The notes under the pieces are model-generated. The model was given only the letters and a program-made list of their open reading frames with translations, made no database searches and was not told the DNA's origin. DNA of 12,293 bases from an uncultured Eubacterium sp. (GTDB lineage Bacteria > Bacillota > Clostridia > Oscillospirales > Acutalibacteraceae), in assembly GCA_934512155.1 (NCBI GenBank), contig CAKSWS010000040.1, positions 1-12,293 on the forward strand, given 5' to 3'. The position numbers were made by a program, and so were the translations under genes. Shown in pieces: positions 1 to 6,073 of the stretch. Every line of letters starts with the position of its first letter. Position 1 is the stretch's first letter.

Positions 1-251
1 TTATCACTATTGGCGGTATAGTTGGCAGAGTTGTAACAATTCGTGAAGAAGAAATTGTTATTGAAACAGGTGCAGACAGAACTAAGATGAAAATTCAACG
101 TTGGGCAATTAATACTAACGTTACTAAAACTGAGCAGCATAAAAAAGAGGTTGAAGCTGCACGTGCTGCCGCTAAAGAAAAGAAAAATAATAAAAAGAAC
201 AAAGATGACAACGGTCCTAAGGTTCTTAAAGATGAAGAAGATAAAAAATAA
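1..251 (+). CDS. yajC: YajC, preprotein translocase accessory subunit (3' end only)
   Basis: The window opens inside this gene. The reading frame begins at base 3 and gives 82 residues ending in TAA at 249-251. The visible part starts with the conserved YajC core: a glycine-rich turn (TIGGIVGRV), an acidic EEEIVIETG strand, then an ADRTKMKIQRWAI segment, which is the hallmark of the cytosolic YajC domain. The N-terminal membrane helix is outside the window. After the core comes a long, highly charged Lys/Glu-rich tail (about 40 residues), common in clostridial YajC. YajC associates with SecDF and the SecYEG channel at the membrane. A strong terminator follows 24 bp after the stop. The identification is firm for the part that can be seen. 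Confidence 0.9.
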   Translation, partial: ITIGGIVGRVVTIREEEIVIETGADRTKMKIQRWAINTNVTKTEQHKKEVEAARAAAKEKKNNKKNKDDNGPKVLKDEEDKK

Positions 252-275
252 TTTTTAGTTATTTAATTTTCTTTT

Positions 276-312
276 CCCTCATATTCTTTTATTAGAATAT
301 GGGGGATTTTTT
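276..312 (+). terminator. Intrinsic terminator after yajC, overlapping the leader of the next gene
   Basis: The left arm is 276-287 and the right arm is 294-305. They form a 12-bp stem with one G-U wobble and a 6-nt loop, followed by six T residues at 307-312. The next gene's ATG begins at base 313, directly after the T-run. The only SD-like sequence for that gene is the GGGGG at 301-305, which lies inside the right arm of the stem. The element may therefore both end yajC transcripts and hide the ribosome binding site in any read-through RNA. Confidence 0.8.
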
Positions 313-714
313 ATGCCTAAAATTAATTTTATAAATTCTAAAGGTTTATTGGTTAAATATATTATAAAAATTATTGTTACAACAGTTTTTTCGTTAAGTA
401 TATTGTCTTCATTGTTATCTTATATTGTATATAAAACAGATTTAGATACAGATATATTACAATATTTATCTGTAATAGTTTGCGGATTTTCCGCTGTATT
501 TATTTCGTATTTTTCAGTATCTTCTTTCAAAAATAACGGTGCTTTAATGGGCATAATTTCCTGCTGCCCGTTAATTGTATTTTCAATAATAAATTTAATA
601 ATTAATAAAAGCAGTTTTCTTGTTTTTTTAATTAAAATCATTATTATCTTGCTTTTAAGTGCCTATTTTGGAAACATATCAATAAAAAATAAAAAGAAAA
701 TAAGGGTTAAATAA
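313..714 (+). CDS. Small four-helix membrane protein, TIGR04086-like
   Basis: This 133-residue protein is almost entirely hydrophobic, with four likely membrane helices at about residues 15-36, 47-68, 77-98 and 102-120, and a basic C-terminal tail (KNKKKIRVK). The length, helix spacing, mid-protein SVSSFKNNGALMG turn and position right after yajC fit the uncharacterised TIGR04086 family, whose members often follow yajC in Firmicutes (as I believe B. subtilis yrzE does). No catalytic motif is visible and the function is unknown. The ATG at 313 has GGGGG at 301-305 as its only SD, 7 nt away and inside the preceding terminator stem. I see no separate promoter between yajC and this gene, so expression probably depends on terminator read-through. 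The stop overlaps the next start by one base (TAATG). The family assignment rests on pattern recall rather than a search. Confidence 0.7.
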   Translation: MPKINFINSKGLLVKYIIKIIVTTVFSLSILSSLLSYIVYKTDLDTDILQYLSVIVCGFSAVFISYFSVSSFKNNGALMGIISCCPLIVFSIINLIINKSSFLVFLIKIIIILLLSAYFGNISIKNKKKIRVK

Positions 715-1325
715 TGGGAAAATTTGAATTAAAAGCAAAAAAAACAGATTTTGATTTGTTTGAGTTCATAAAAGAAAACAATGTTTTAATATATTCGATA
801 TTATTTTATTCGGCAGGCTTGTTATGCGGTTCATTTGTATATAAAAGATTAGAAAGTGAAGTATTAAATTCTTTATTTTCAGTAACAAAACTTACTTTTG
901 GGCAAGAATTGATTAATAATTTAAGCTTTTATTTTTTAATATTTGCTGTTTCTGTTTTACTGGGAATATGTTTAATCGGATTTCCGCTTATAAATTTAAT
1001 ACCTTTTTTCTTTGGCGCTTATATTGGTATGGAAACATCATATTATTATATAACATATGGAATAAAAGGATTTGGCTTTGCTTTATTAATGGTTGCTCCT
1101 TTTGCATGCTTGTTTTTAACAGTTTTAATTCAAACAATTTCAAAAAGCTATGTATTAAGTAAAAGAATTTATAATATTACAATAAAAAAATCAGATACAG
1201 CCGATAATGTGGATTATAAACTGTATCTGAAAAACTTTGTAATGTATGGACTTATAATTATTTTAATTGCTTTTATAAATACCGGCTTATCTCAGGCATT
1301 GGGAACTATTATTTCTCTTGATTAA
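714..1325 (+). CDS. SpoIIM-like (DUF95) integral membrane protein
   Basis: This 203-residue protein has about five membrane helices: residues 24-44, 68-88, 90-110, 119-141 and 172-191. The GICLIGFP segment (84-91), followed by an FFFGAYIGM helix and a KGFGFALLMVAPF helix, resembles the core of SpoIIM/DUF95 proteins, where a G-x-P-rich helix pair is followed by a glycine-rich stretch ending in Pro. In Bacillus, SpoIIM is part of the SpoIIDMP machinery that hydrolyses septal peptidoglycan during engulfment. The B. subtilis spoIIM gene lies close to xerD (ripX), and here the neighbour is also a Xer recombinase, which supports the call. The start is coupled to the upstream gene (TAATG) with AAGGG about 7 nt before the ATG. 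The 3' end overlaps the convergent xer gene by 17 bp, leaving no room for a terminator of its own. It could be a SpoIIM paralogue not used in sporulation. Confidence 0.6.
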   Translation: MGKFELKAKKTDFDLFEFIKENNVLIYSILFYSAGLLCGSFVYKRLESEVLNSLFSVTKLTFGQELINNLSFYFLIFAVSVLLGICLIGFPLINLIPFFFGAYIGMETSYYYITYGIKGFGFALLMVAPFACLFLTVLIQTISKSYVLSKRIYNITIKKSDTADNVDYKLYLKNFVMYGLIIILIAFINTGLSQALGTIISLD

Positions 1326-2274
1326 GGGGATTTGAATCTATTGCTTTTTTTAGCTCTTCGTTAGCAATATGAGTATAAATTTCTGTTGTACCTAAATTTT
1401 CATGTCCTAAAATTTCTTTAAGAAGCAAAAGATCAACATTTCCGTGTTGGTACATTAAGGTTGCTGCTGTGTGCCTTAATTTATGAACAGATAATCCTCG
1501 ATTTCCAAATCCCGCTTTATCTAAATACGCATAAACTATATGTTGAACAGTTTTTGGACTGATTCTTTGATTGCGTGAGCTTAAAAACAAGGCTTTGTCT
1601 TTAACTCCGTCTACAGGCTTAACTTTAAGATATTCGTTAATAGCTTTTAAACAGGCGTTATTTAAATAAATTTTGCGTTCTTTATTTCCTTTACCGGTAA
1701 TTATAAGAGCACCGTCTGTTTTAATGTCATTATAATTAATTGACACTAATTCCGATAGACGCATTCCACAATTTAAAAATAGTGTAATTATTGCATAATC
1801 ACGCTCTTTATAAGGCCCGTCAATAACTGATAAAAGCTTTTCAGCTTCTTCAAGGGTTAAATATTTAGGAAGAGCTTTTTTCGTTTTTGGAATATCCAGA
1901 TTTTTCATCGGATTATTTTCGATAATGCCTAAATTATCGCTTAAATAGGTAAAAAATCTGCGAATGGAAATTACTTTTCTTGCACGAGTTGATTCATTAT
2001 TATCCCTTGTGTTTTTTAAATATATTAAAAATTGATACGCATCATTTAAAGTGATTTTTTTTATAAAGTTGATATCAATAGGGGATAAGTCAATGTTTTC
2101 ATCATCCTCGTTAATACTGTATAAACCTTTGTTTTTAGCTAAGAATCTAAAAAAAGTTCGTAAATCAGATGCATATTCATCAACAGTTTGCATTGAATGT
2201 CCTTTAACAACTTCTATATATTGAAGATATTGTTGAACTAAAACAGGAAGTTCACTAAATTCGTTATGTTTCAT
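1309..2274 (-). CDS. xerD: Tyrosine recombinase of the XerC/XerD type
   Basis: This is a 321-residue tyrosine site-specific recombinase. Residues 10-115 form the SAM-like core-binding domain (QQYLQYIEVVKGHSMQTVDEY at its start). Residues 135-310 form the catalytic domain. All six active-site residues are visible: Arg172 (CGMRLSEL), Lys195 (TGKGNKERK), His264 and Arg267 (HKLRH), His291 (LGHENLGTT) and nucleophile Tyr300 (TEIYTH). Xer enzymes resolve chromosome dimers at dif. The protein is about 25 residues longer than E. coli XerD because of an acidic stretch near residues 50-70, which I recall as usual in clostridial homologues. XerC and XerD cannot be told apart from sequence alone; the spoIIM-like neighbour favours xerD. 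The ATG at 2274 has AGAGGT 4 nt upstream. No integrase-type phage genes accompany it, so a housekeeping role is more likely than a mobile one. Confidence 0.88.
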   Translation of the reverse strand: MKHNEFSELPVLVQQYLQYIEVVKGHSMQTVDEYASDLRTFFRFLAKNKGLYSINEDDENIDLSPIDINFIKKITLNDAYQFLIYLKNTRDNNESTRARKVISIRRFFTYLSDNLGIIENNPMKNLDIPKTKKALPKYLTLEEAEKLLSVIDGPYKERDYAIITLFLNCGMRLSELVSINYNDIKTDGALIITGKGNKERKIYLNNACLKAINEYLKVKPVDGVKDKALFLSSRNQRISPKTVQHIVYAYLDKAGFGNRGLSVHKLRHTAATLMYQHGNVDLLLLKEILGHENLGTTEIYTHIANEELKKAIDSNPLNQEK

Positions 2275-2291
2275 GTTGACCTCTTCTTTTG

Positions 2292-2304
2292 TGAAACAGT
2301 TTCA
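2292..2304. repeat. 13-bp perfect palindrome in the xer leader
   Basis: TGAAAC and GTTTCA form a perfect inverted repeat around one central A. Its near edge lies 18 bp upstream of the xer ATG, just before the ribosome binding site. It could be a small operator. As RNA, the loop would be too tight for a stable hairpin with all six pairs. It does not match a regulator site I know well. Confidence 0.35.
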
Positions 2305-2650
2305 TAAGGTTGAGATTTGTTTTTTATTATAATTAGGGAATAATAATAAACAGTATTTTTTGTAAAGTTTTTTAAACTTATTTTATTTGAATAATGTGTT
2401 ATGAATTTTTTTGCTGATTTTATTAATTACTTTTATTTGCAGTAAATACTTAATTGTAATTATCTTTTTAATTGATTTTTTTATTAGTAAACAATTTATA
2501 TTATATAAAAATACAATGTAAAGTTTAGTTTTAATTGTTTATGATTTCTTCGTATAATAACTAATTGTCAATATAGTACAATAATTCATTGCATAACCCA
2601 TTAATGAGTTTTATACTCCCCTTAATTGTATAAAATATTTATTTTGTATA

Positions 2651-2679
2651 ATTGTATCATTTTTTAATTGTATTGTCAA
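2651..2679 (-). promoter_or_regulatory. Near-consensus sigma-A promoter pointing toward xer
   Basis: On the minus strand a perfect -35 TTGACA (2679-2674) is followed after exactly 17 bp by TACAAT (2656-2651). Transcription would start near 2644 and run about 370 nt before the xer start codon, an unusually long leader. This is the best promoter match in the gap, but AT-rich DNA yields chance hits and promoters closer to xer cannot be ruled out. Confidence 0.55.
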
Positions 2680-2683
2680 GTTT

Positions 2684-2714
2684 GCCCCCTACGGCTTGTA
2701 GAGGGCTTTTTTTT
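2684..2714 (+). terminator. Intrinsic terminator, rightward only, without an obvious gene
   Basis: The left arm 2684-2692 pairs with the right arm 2698-2706 (9 positions, one C-A mismatch, GC-rich base) around a GGCTT loop, followed by eight T residues at 2707-2714. The T-run is on the + strand, so it stops rightward transcription. On the minus strand no U-run follows the hairpin, so it is not a standard terminator for grpB. The nearest rightward gene upstream is the spoIIM-like gene ending at 1325. Confidence 0.72.
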
Positions 2715-2765
2715 ACTTTGTTATTATCAGTTGCTGTTAATATTTATGTTTTTTAATTAGTATTG

Positions 2766-3311
2766 CTATTTATCATTTGCTTCTCTCCGTATATTTGCGC
2801 TTTTTAATATTTCTTCAATAAGTTTGCTTTTGGCGTTTGTATAAGCAATTCTGTCGTTTGGATATTTATTTGCGAGTTGTTTTTTGAGTTCTGAATATTC
2901 TTTTGCTTTTTCATTATTTTCATTTAAATAATCACGTATATTAATATAATTGTACCACTCTTCACTGTTAAAAATTACTACATGAATATAATGGGTTTGA
3001 ATATTATTTTGCAAATTGGCACAAATATATAAATGTTGGTTTTCGTGGTCTTGCCGTCTGTAAATTATACCATTTTTTTCAAGTTCTTCATTATGTTTAA
3101 AAATATTGTTAAAATCATTAACGCCGACAACTATGTCAATAATCGGTTTAGCACAAATATTTTTAATTGATGTACTGCCGATATGTTGAACGTCAATAAT
3201 GTCGTTTTTTAATGTATTTTTGAGCAAATCAATTATTTTTTGAGCAGATATTTCCCATTCGATTTGGTGATTTTCAACTGCCACTTCTCCCCTTTTTAGT
3301 CCTATTGACAT
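2766..3311 (-). CDS. GrpB family protein (UPF0157), nucleotidyltransferase-like fold
   Basis: This 181-residue soluble protein matches the GrpB/UPF0157 family. An LKRGEVAV entry (5-12) precedes the hallmark HIGSTSI (43-49) and AKPIIDI (54-60) segments, where Gly45-Ser46 and Asp59 correspond to the glycine-serine and acidic positions of the nucleotidyltransferase superfamily. Later conserved parts are THYIHVV (106-112), IRDYLN (125-130) and the C-terminal helix with KYPNDRIAY. Cellular substrates are generally unknown, although some relatives are annotated as dephospho-CoA kinase fusions. The ATG lies inside the end of the Gx transporter gene (10-bp overlap), with AGGAGA just upstream, so it is translated as the last gene of the rnf operon. 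It ends 51 bp before the rightward terminator hairpin. Family confidence is high; any link to electron transport is unknown. Confidence 0.85.
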   Translation of the reverse strand: MSIGLKRGEVAVENHQIEWEISAQKIIDLLKNTLKNDIIDVQHIGSTSIKNICAKPIIDIVVGVNDFNNIFKHNEELEKNGIIYRRQDHENQHLYICANLQNNIQTHYIHVVIFNSEEWYNYINIRDYLNENNEKAKEYSELKKQLANKYPNDRIAYTNAKSKLIEEILKSANIRREANDK

Positions 3312-3817
3312 TTGATTTCTCCTGTTTTATTAAGTCGATTAATGACAATGATTGCAATAATTCCATTGATGATTCCTGTTATTAAACCGGAAAACATAAG
3401 AATCGGAAAATAATAAATGATTCGGTATGTATTCATGACAAAACCGGCAATGATGATTTGAGCTAAATTATGAATTACTCCTCCAAGTGCAGAAACTCCT
3501 ATTGGTGAAAATTTGTTAGTTCTTTTTGAAATAACCATTGCTAAAAAAGATGATATGCCACCTGATAAACTGAACAGCATTGAAAAGAAACCTGAAAAAA
3601 ATAGGCCGTTCATTAATATTCTGATGACTGAAATTGCAAAAGCGTCTTTCTCGCTTAAAATATATAGTGTAATTATAACAATCAAATTTGCAATGCCTAA
3701 TTTTACACCCGGTATTCCGACGGATAAAGGAATTAATGATTCTAAATATGAAAATGCAAAAGCCAGTGCAATCATTAATCCTAATATACAAATATGTTTA
3801 GTTTTTGAATTTATCAT
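3302..3817 (-). CDS. Gx transporter family membrane protein (Hpre_diP_synt_I domain)
   Basis: This 171-residue polytopic membrane protein has about five helices covering residues 8-28, 40-55, 66-97, 107-127 and 134-160. Family marks are Glu26 in the first helix, PGVKLGIANL (36-45), Arg66 followed by a long helix, the LSGG turn (84-87) and GGVIHN (112-117). The family is often annotated as heptaprenyl diphosphate synthase component I, a misleading label: the fold resembles small-molecule S-components of ECF transporters and no synthase motif is present. It overlaps the NusG II gene by 4 bp (ATGA) with GGAG 7 nt upstream, and overlaps grpB by 10 bp. As I recall, the same Gx/NusG II pair also occurs in Listeria-type extracellular electron transfer loci (eetA/eetB). 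A role in moving a flavin, quinone precursor or other cofactor for Rnf or ApbE is plausible but is inference. Confidence 0.82.
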   Translation of the reverse strand: MINSKTKHICILGLMIALAFAFSYLESLIPLSVGIPGVKLGIANLIVIITLYILSEKDAFAISVIRILMNGLFFSGFFSMLFSLSGGISSFLAMVISKRTNKFSPIGVSALGGVIHNLAQIIIAGFVMNTYRIIYYFPILMFSGLITGIINGIIAIIVINRLNKTGEIKCQ

Positions 3818-4194
3818 TTTGCTACTCCGTCAACTTCGTTTTCAAGATTATTAGTTACGGTTACAATAACTTTGTTTGGAAGGCAAATAATTGACTCATT
3901 ATTGTTTTTTATTGCTCTGTGTTTTTCACATATTTTATCCGGGCAATCTGCGTAAATCATACTAACTTGTTCATTTTCAATTAAAATCGTATTTTCAATT
4001 TTATTATTTTCGTTGTAAATATTATATTTTTGATTTTTATCAATTTGTAGAACGGCAATTACTATACCGTTTTGTTCTACGGTAACATAATTCCCATGTT
4101 TTGAGGAAGCCAAAATAATTATTATTGATAGTAATGATATAACAATAATTGAAAATATTAAAATTAAATCATTTTTTAAAAATTTTTTATTCAT
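3814..4194 (-). CDS. Membrane-anchored NusG domain II protein
   Basis: This 126-residue protein has one N-terminal membrane helix (residues 9-30) and an outward-facing domain of about 90 residues. The domain carries the NusG domain II signature: a NYVTVEQNG strand, then ADCPDKICEKH (82-92) and SIICLPNKVIV (101-111). The three conserved cysteines, Cys84, Cys89 and Cys104, would be outside the cytoplasm, where a disulfide or redox role is possible. Despite the name it has no transcription-factor KOW/NGN region. It overlaps apbE by 4 bp (ATGA) and the Gx gene by 4 bp, so the three are co-translated. Its recognisable SD is weak (AAGG 10 nt upstream), consistent with coupling to apbE. The function is unknown; it is a recurrent partner of Gx transporters, ApbE and Rnf. 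Confidence 0.85.
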   Translation of the reverse strand: MNKKFLKNDLILIFSIIVISLLSIIIILASSKHGNYVTVEQNGIVIAVLQIDKNQKYNIYNENNKIENTILIENEQVSMIYADCPDKICEKHRAIKNNNESIICLPNKVIVTVTNNLENEVDGVAK

Positions 4195-5228
4195 TCTTTT
4201 AATGCCTTAATTCCGCTTGATTCAGTAATTTTATTATTATTATCAAGCCAAATTGCCTCAATATCTTTATTATTTTCTACTATCTTTAAACCTTCTTGCA
4301 AAGGCATACAAAATAATGCTGTTGAAAAAGCATCTGCAAGAAAACTGTTGTTAGAAATAACTGTTACCGATTGAAAATAATCAGCAGGAAACAACGTGTT
4401 TTTATTTATGATATGATTATAGTTTTTATTATTGACTGTATAGTATCTTTGGTATGAACCGCTTGTTACTACGCTTAATCCGTTGCTTGCTTTAATTTTT
4501 GTTAAATAATCAGTTGAATTTGGATTTTCAACCCCAATTATAAAAGGCGTTTTGTAAGTTTTTTCTCCGACTGTAATTATGTTTCCGCCAAGAGAAATTA
4601 CAGCACTGTTCCATAAATGGTTTTCTGTAATATATTCTTTAATTTTGTTGCAAACATATCCTTTAGCAACTGCTCCTACATCTAATTTTAAGTATTTGTC
4701 TTTAAAATATACTGTATTATTCTTTTCATCAATAATTAAATCGTTTATATCAGTATGCAATGATGCACTTTTTAATTCGTTTTCGTCGGGTAAAGATGCG
4801 GTTTCAGGATTTGAAATACCGTTTTCACGATATTCATGCCATATTGATAAGATACTGCCCATGGCAATATTTACATATCCGTCAGTTAAAAAATATATAT
4901 CTTTTGAATGTTTTAGCAGTTCTATAATTTCCGCATCTGTTTTAACAGGTGAAGTCGCTGCATTATCATTAATGTATTTTAAATTATTTAAACCATCGTA
5001 ATTATTATAAATATCAAATAATTTTGAATAGTTCTCTATGAATGAATATAATTGATTATATTTATAGTCAAAATCTATTTGCGAAACATCGTAAGCAGTA
5101 ATACTTGAAGCGGTATCAAATAATTCAAGAAAACTTGCAGAATATTTTTTTAAATTAATTTCTTTGCTGCATCCTACCAAATTTATAACAATAAAAAAGG
5201 AAAGGACAAGTGAAATAATTTTTTTCAT
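4191..5228 (-). CDS. apbE: ApbE, FAD:protein FMN transferase (lipoprotein)
   Basis: This 345-residue enzyme moves the FMN moiety of FAD onto a threonine of target proteins, releasing AMP, and needs Mg2+. It starts with a lipoprotein signal peptide whose lipobox LVGC puts the lipidated cysteine at residue 20, so it acts on the outer face of the membrane. Visible family motifs are LFDTASS (36-42), LDVGAVAKGY (182-191), ISLGGN (211-216), TSGSYQRYY (255-263), HII (272-274) and LADAFSTALF (297-306), the last holding metal-binding Asp299 and Thr303 positions. After HII the usual [DN]-P-x-T-G reads NKNTL, so the Pro and Gly are replaced. It sits 27 bp after rnfB with a GGAGGGG site. Its natural targets here are RnfG and RnfD from the same operon, both of which carry the acceptor motif. 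Confidence 0.93.
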   Translation of the reverse strand: MKKIISLVLSFFIVINLVGCSKEINLKKYSASFLELFDTASSITAYDVSQIDFDYKYNQLYSFIENYSKLFDIYNNYDGLNNLKYINDNAATSPVKTDAEIIELLKHSKDIYFLTDGYVNIAMGSILSIWHEYRENGISNPETASLPDENELKSASLHTDINDLIIDEKNNTVYFKDKYLKLDVGAVAKGYVCNKIKEYITENHLWNSAVISLGGNIITVGEKTYKTPFIIGVENPNSTDYLTKIKASNGLSVVTSGSYQRYYTVNNKNYNHIINKNTLFPADYFQSVTVISNNSFLADAFSTALFCMPLQEGLKIVENNKDIEAIWLDNNNKITESSGIKALKE

Positions 5229-5255
5229 AAGTCCCCTCCTCTTTCGTAAAATATT

Positions 5256-6059
5256 TTAATTTAAAAATTGCTTAATTACTTTTGTTGGGCACTTTTCTGC
5301 GCATAAACCGCATTCTGTGCATTTAGTGTAATCGATTTTAGCAATATTGTCTGTTACGTGAATAGCATCATTTGGGCAGTTACGTTCACACATACCACAG
5401 CCTAAACAGCCTGCTTGGCAGTTATCTTTAACGACTTTACCCCTTTGTTTATTCGAGCATTGAACTCTGTATTTAGAATCGTATGGTACGATTTCTATTA
5501 ATTTCATGGGGCAGGCTTTTACGCACTTACCGCAAGCAACACAAAGCTCTTTGTCAACAACTGCTTTGCCATTAATTATTCTTATTGCCTGATTATCACA
5601 GACATCCGCACAAGAACCGTAGCCCATACATCCGTATTGGCAGCTTCTTTCACTGCCTCCGGGAGTTACTGCAGCAGAAGTACATGTTCTTGTTCCGTAA
5701 TAATTGAACTTTTGGTGTCTTACATCACAAGTTCCGGAGCATTTTACAAAAGCAGTTTGTCTTACAAATTCTCCTGCCTGTACACCCATAATTGCAGAAA
5801 TCTTTTCTGCTCCGGCTTTTCCGGACGGAGGGCATGCATTAACAGGTGCTTCGCCTTTAACAATAGCCTTAGCTAAAGCATCACAGCCTGCATATCCGCA
5901 AGCACCACAGTTATTTCCTGCAAGTGCTTCTCTTACTTTAATTTCTTTTTCATCAATTTCAACGTGAAAAATCTTTTCTGCAATGCTTAATAATATTGCA
6001 ATAATTAAACCAACAACAGCAATAACCAAAGCGGCAATAATAATATTTTTAAAATTCAT
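5256..6059 (-). CDS. rnfB: RnfB, polyferredoxin subunit of the Rnf complex
   Basis: This 267-residue protein is the iron-sulfur subunit that takes electrons from reduced ferredoxin. It begins with one membrane helix (residues 5-27). Next is the RnfB-type 4Fe-4S domain with NCGACGYAGC (Cys51, 54, 59) and Cys76. A cysteine-rich region with ferredoxin repeats follows: Cys140/144/150/154, Cys173/176/179/183, Cys214/218/221/224/228 and Cys247/250/253/257, the last being a canonical CxxCxxCxxxCP. The length and several clusters are typical of clostridial RnfB rather than the shorter proteobacterial form. The ATG is preceded by GGAGGGG 7 nt upstream. It lies 14 bp after rnfA and 27 bp before apbE, placing it last in the rnfCDGEAB order, as in other Clostridia. 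Confidence 0.96.
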   Translation of the reverse strand: MNFKNIIIAALVIAVVGLIIAILLSIAEKIFHVEIDEKEIKVREALAGNNCGACGYAGCDALAKAIVKGEAPVNACPPSGKAGAEKISAIMGVQAGEFVRQTAFVKCSGTCDVRHQKFNYYGTRTCTSAAVTPGGSERSCQYGCMGYGSCADVCDNQAIRIINGKAVVDKELCVACGKCVKACPMKLIEIVPYDSKYRVQCSNKQRGKVVKDNCQAGCLGCGMCERNCPNDAIHVTDNIAKIDYTKCTECGLCAEKCPTKVIKQFLN

Positions 6060-6073
6060 TTATAACCCCTCCG

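Larger units (their letters stand above)
2275..2765. other. AT-rich gene-free region between xer and the rnf operon end
   Basis: This is 491 bp with no convincing protein gene on either strand and extreme A+T content. It contains a 13-bp palindrome close to the xer start (2292-2304), a TATAAT on the + strand at 2553-2558 without a good -35, three copies of AATTGTAT (starting at 2624, 2650 and 2666), a strong leftward promoter (2651-2679) and a rightward intrinsic terminator (2684-2714). The 2310-2550 part looks like featureless AT-rich sequence. Confidence 0.6.

Noticed and set aside
1309..2274. Phage or integrative-element integrase
   Set aside because: No excisionase, attachment repeats or cargo genes are present. 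The catalytic domain and neighbours fit a housekeeping Xer enzyme, and the acidic insert near residues 50-70 is, as I recall, common in clostridial homologues.
2491..2524. Possible dif-like site near xer (ATGTAAA resembling the right arm of Bacillus dif)
   Set aside because: Only one half matches. The left 11 bases do not resemble a dif arm, and dif usually lies near the terminus rather than beside xer.
2539..2601. A 20-codon minus-strand reading frame in the xer leader with AAGGGGAG upstream
   Set aside because: The SD is 14 nt from the ATG, too far for good initiation. The peptide resembles nothing, and short frames like this are expected by chance. Kept out of the feature list.
2684..2764. 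The hairpin at 2684-2706 as a terminator for the grpB end of the rnf operon
   Set aside because: On the minus strand no U-run follows the stem, so it is not a standard intrinsic terminator in that direction. How the rnf operon transcript ends is not visible.
5637..5967. Plus-strand reading frames opposite rnfB
   Set aside because: They are antisense shadows of a well-supported rnfB gene and encode no recognisable domain; the same applies to other frames opposite the rnf, apbE and radA genes.
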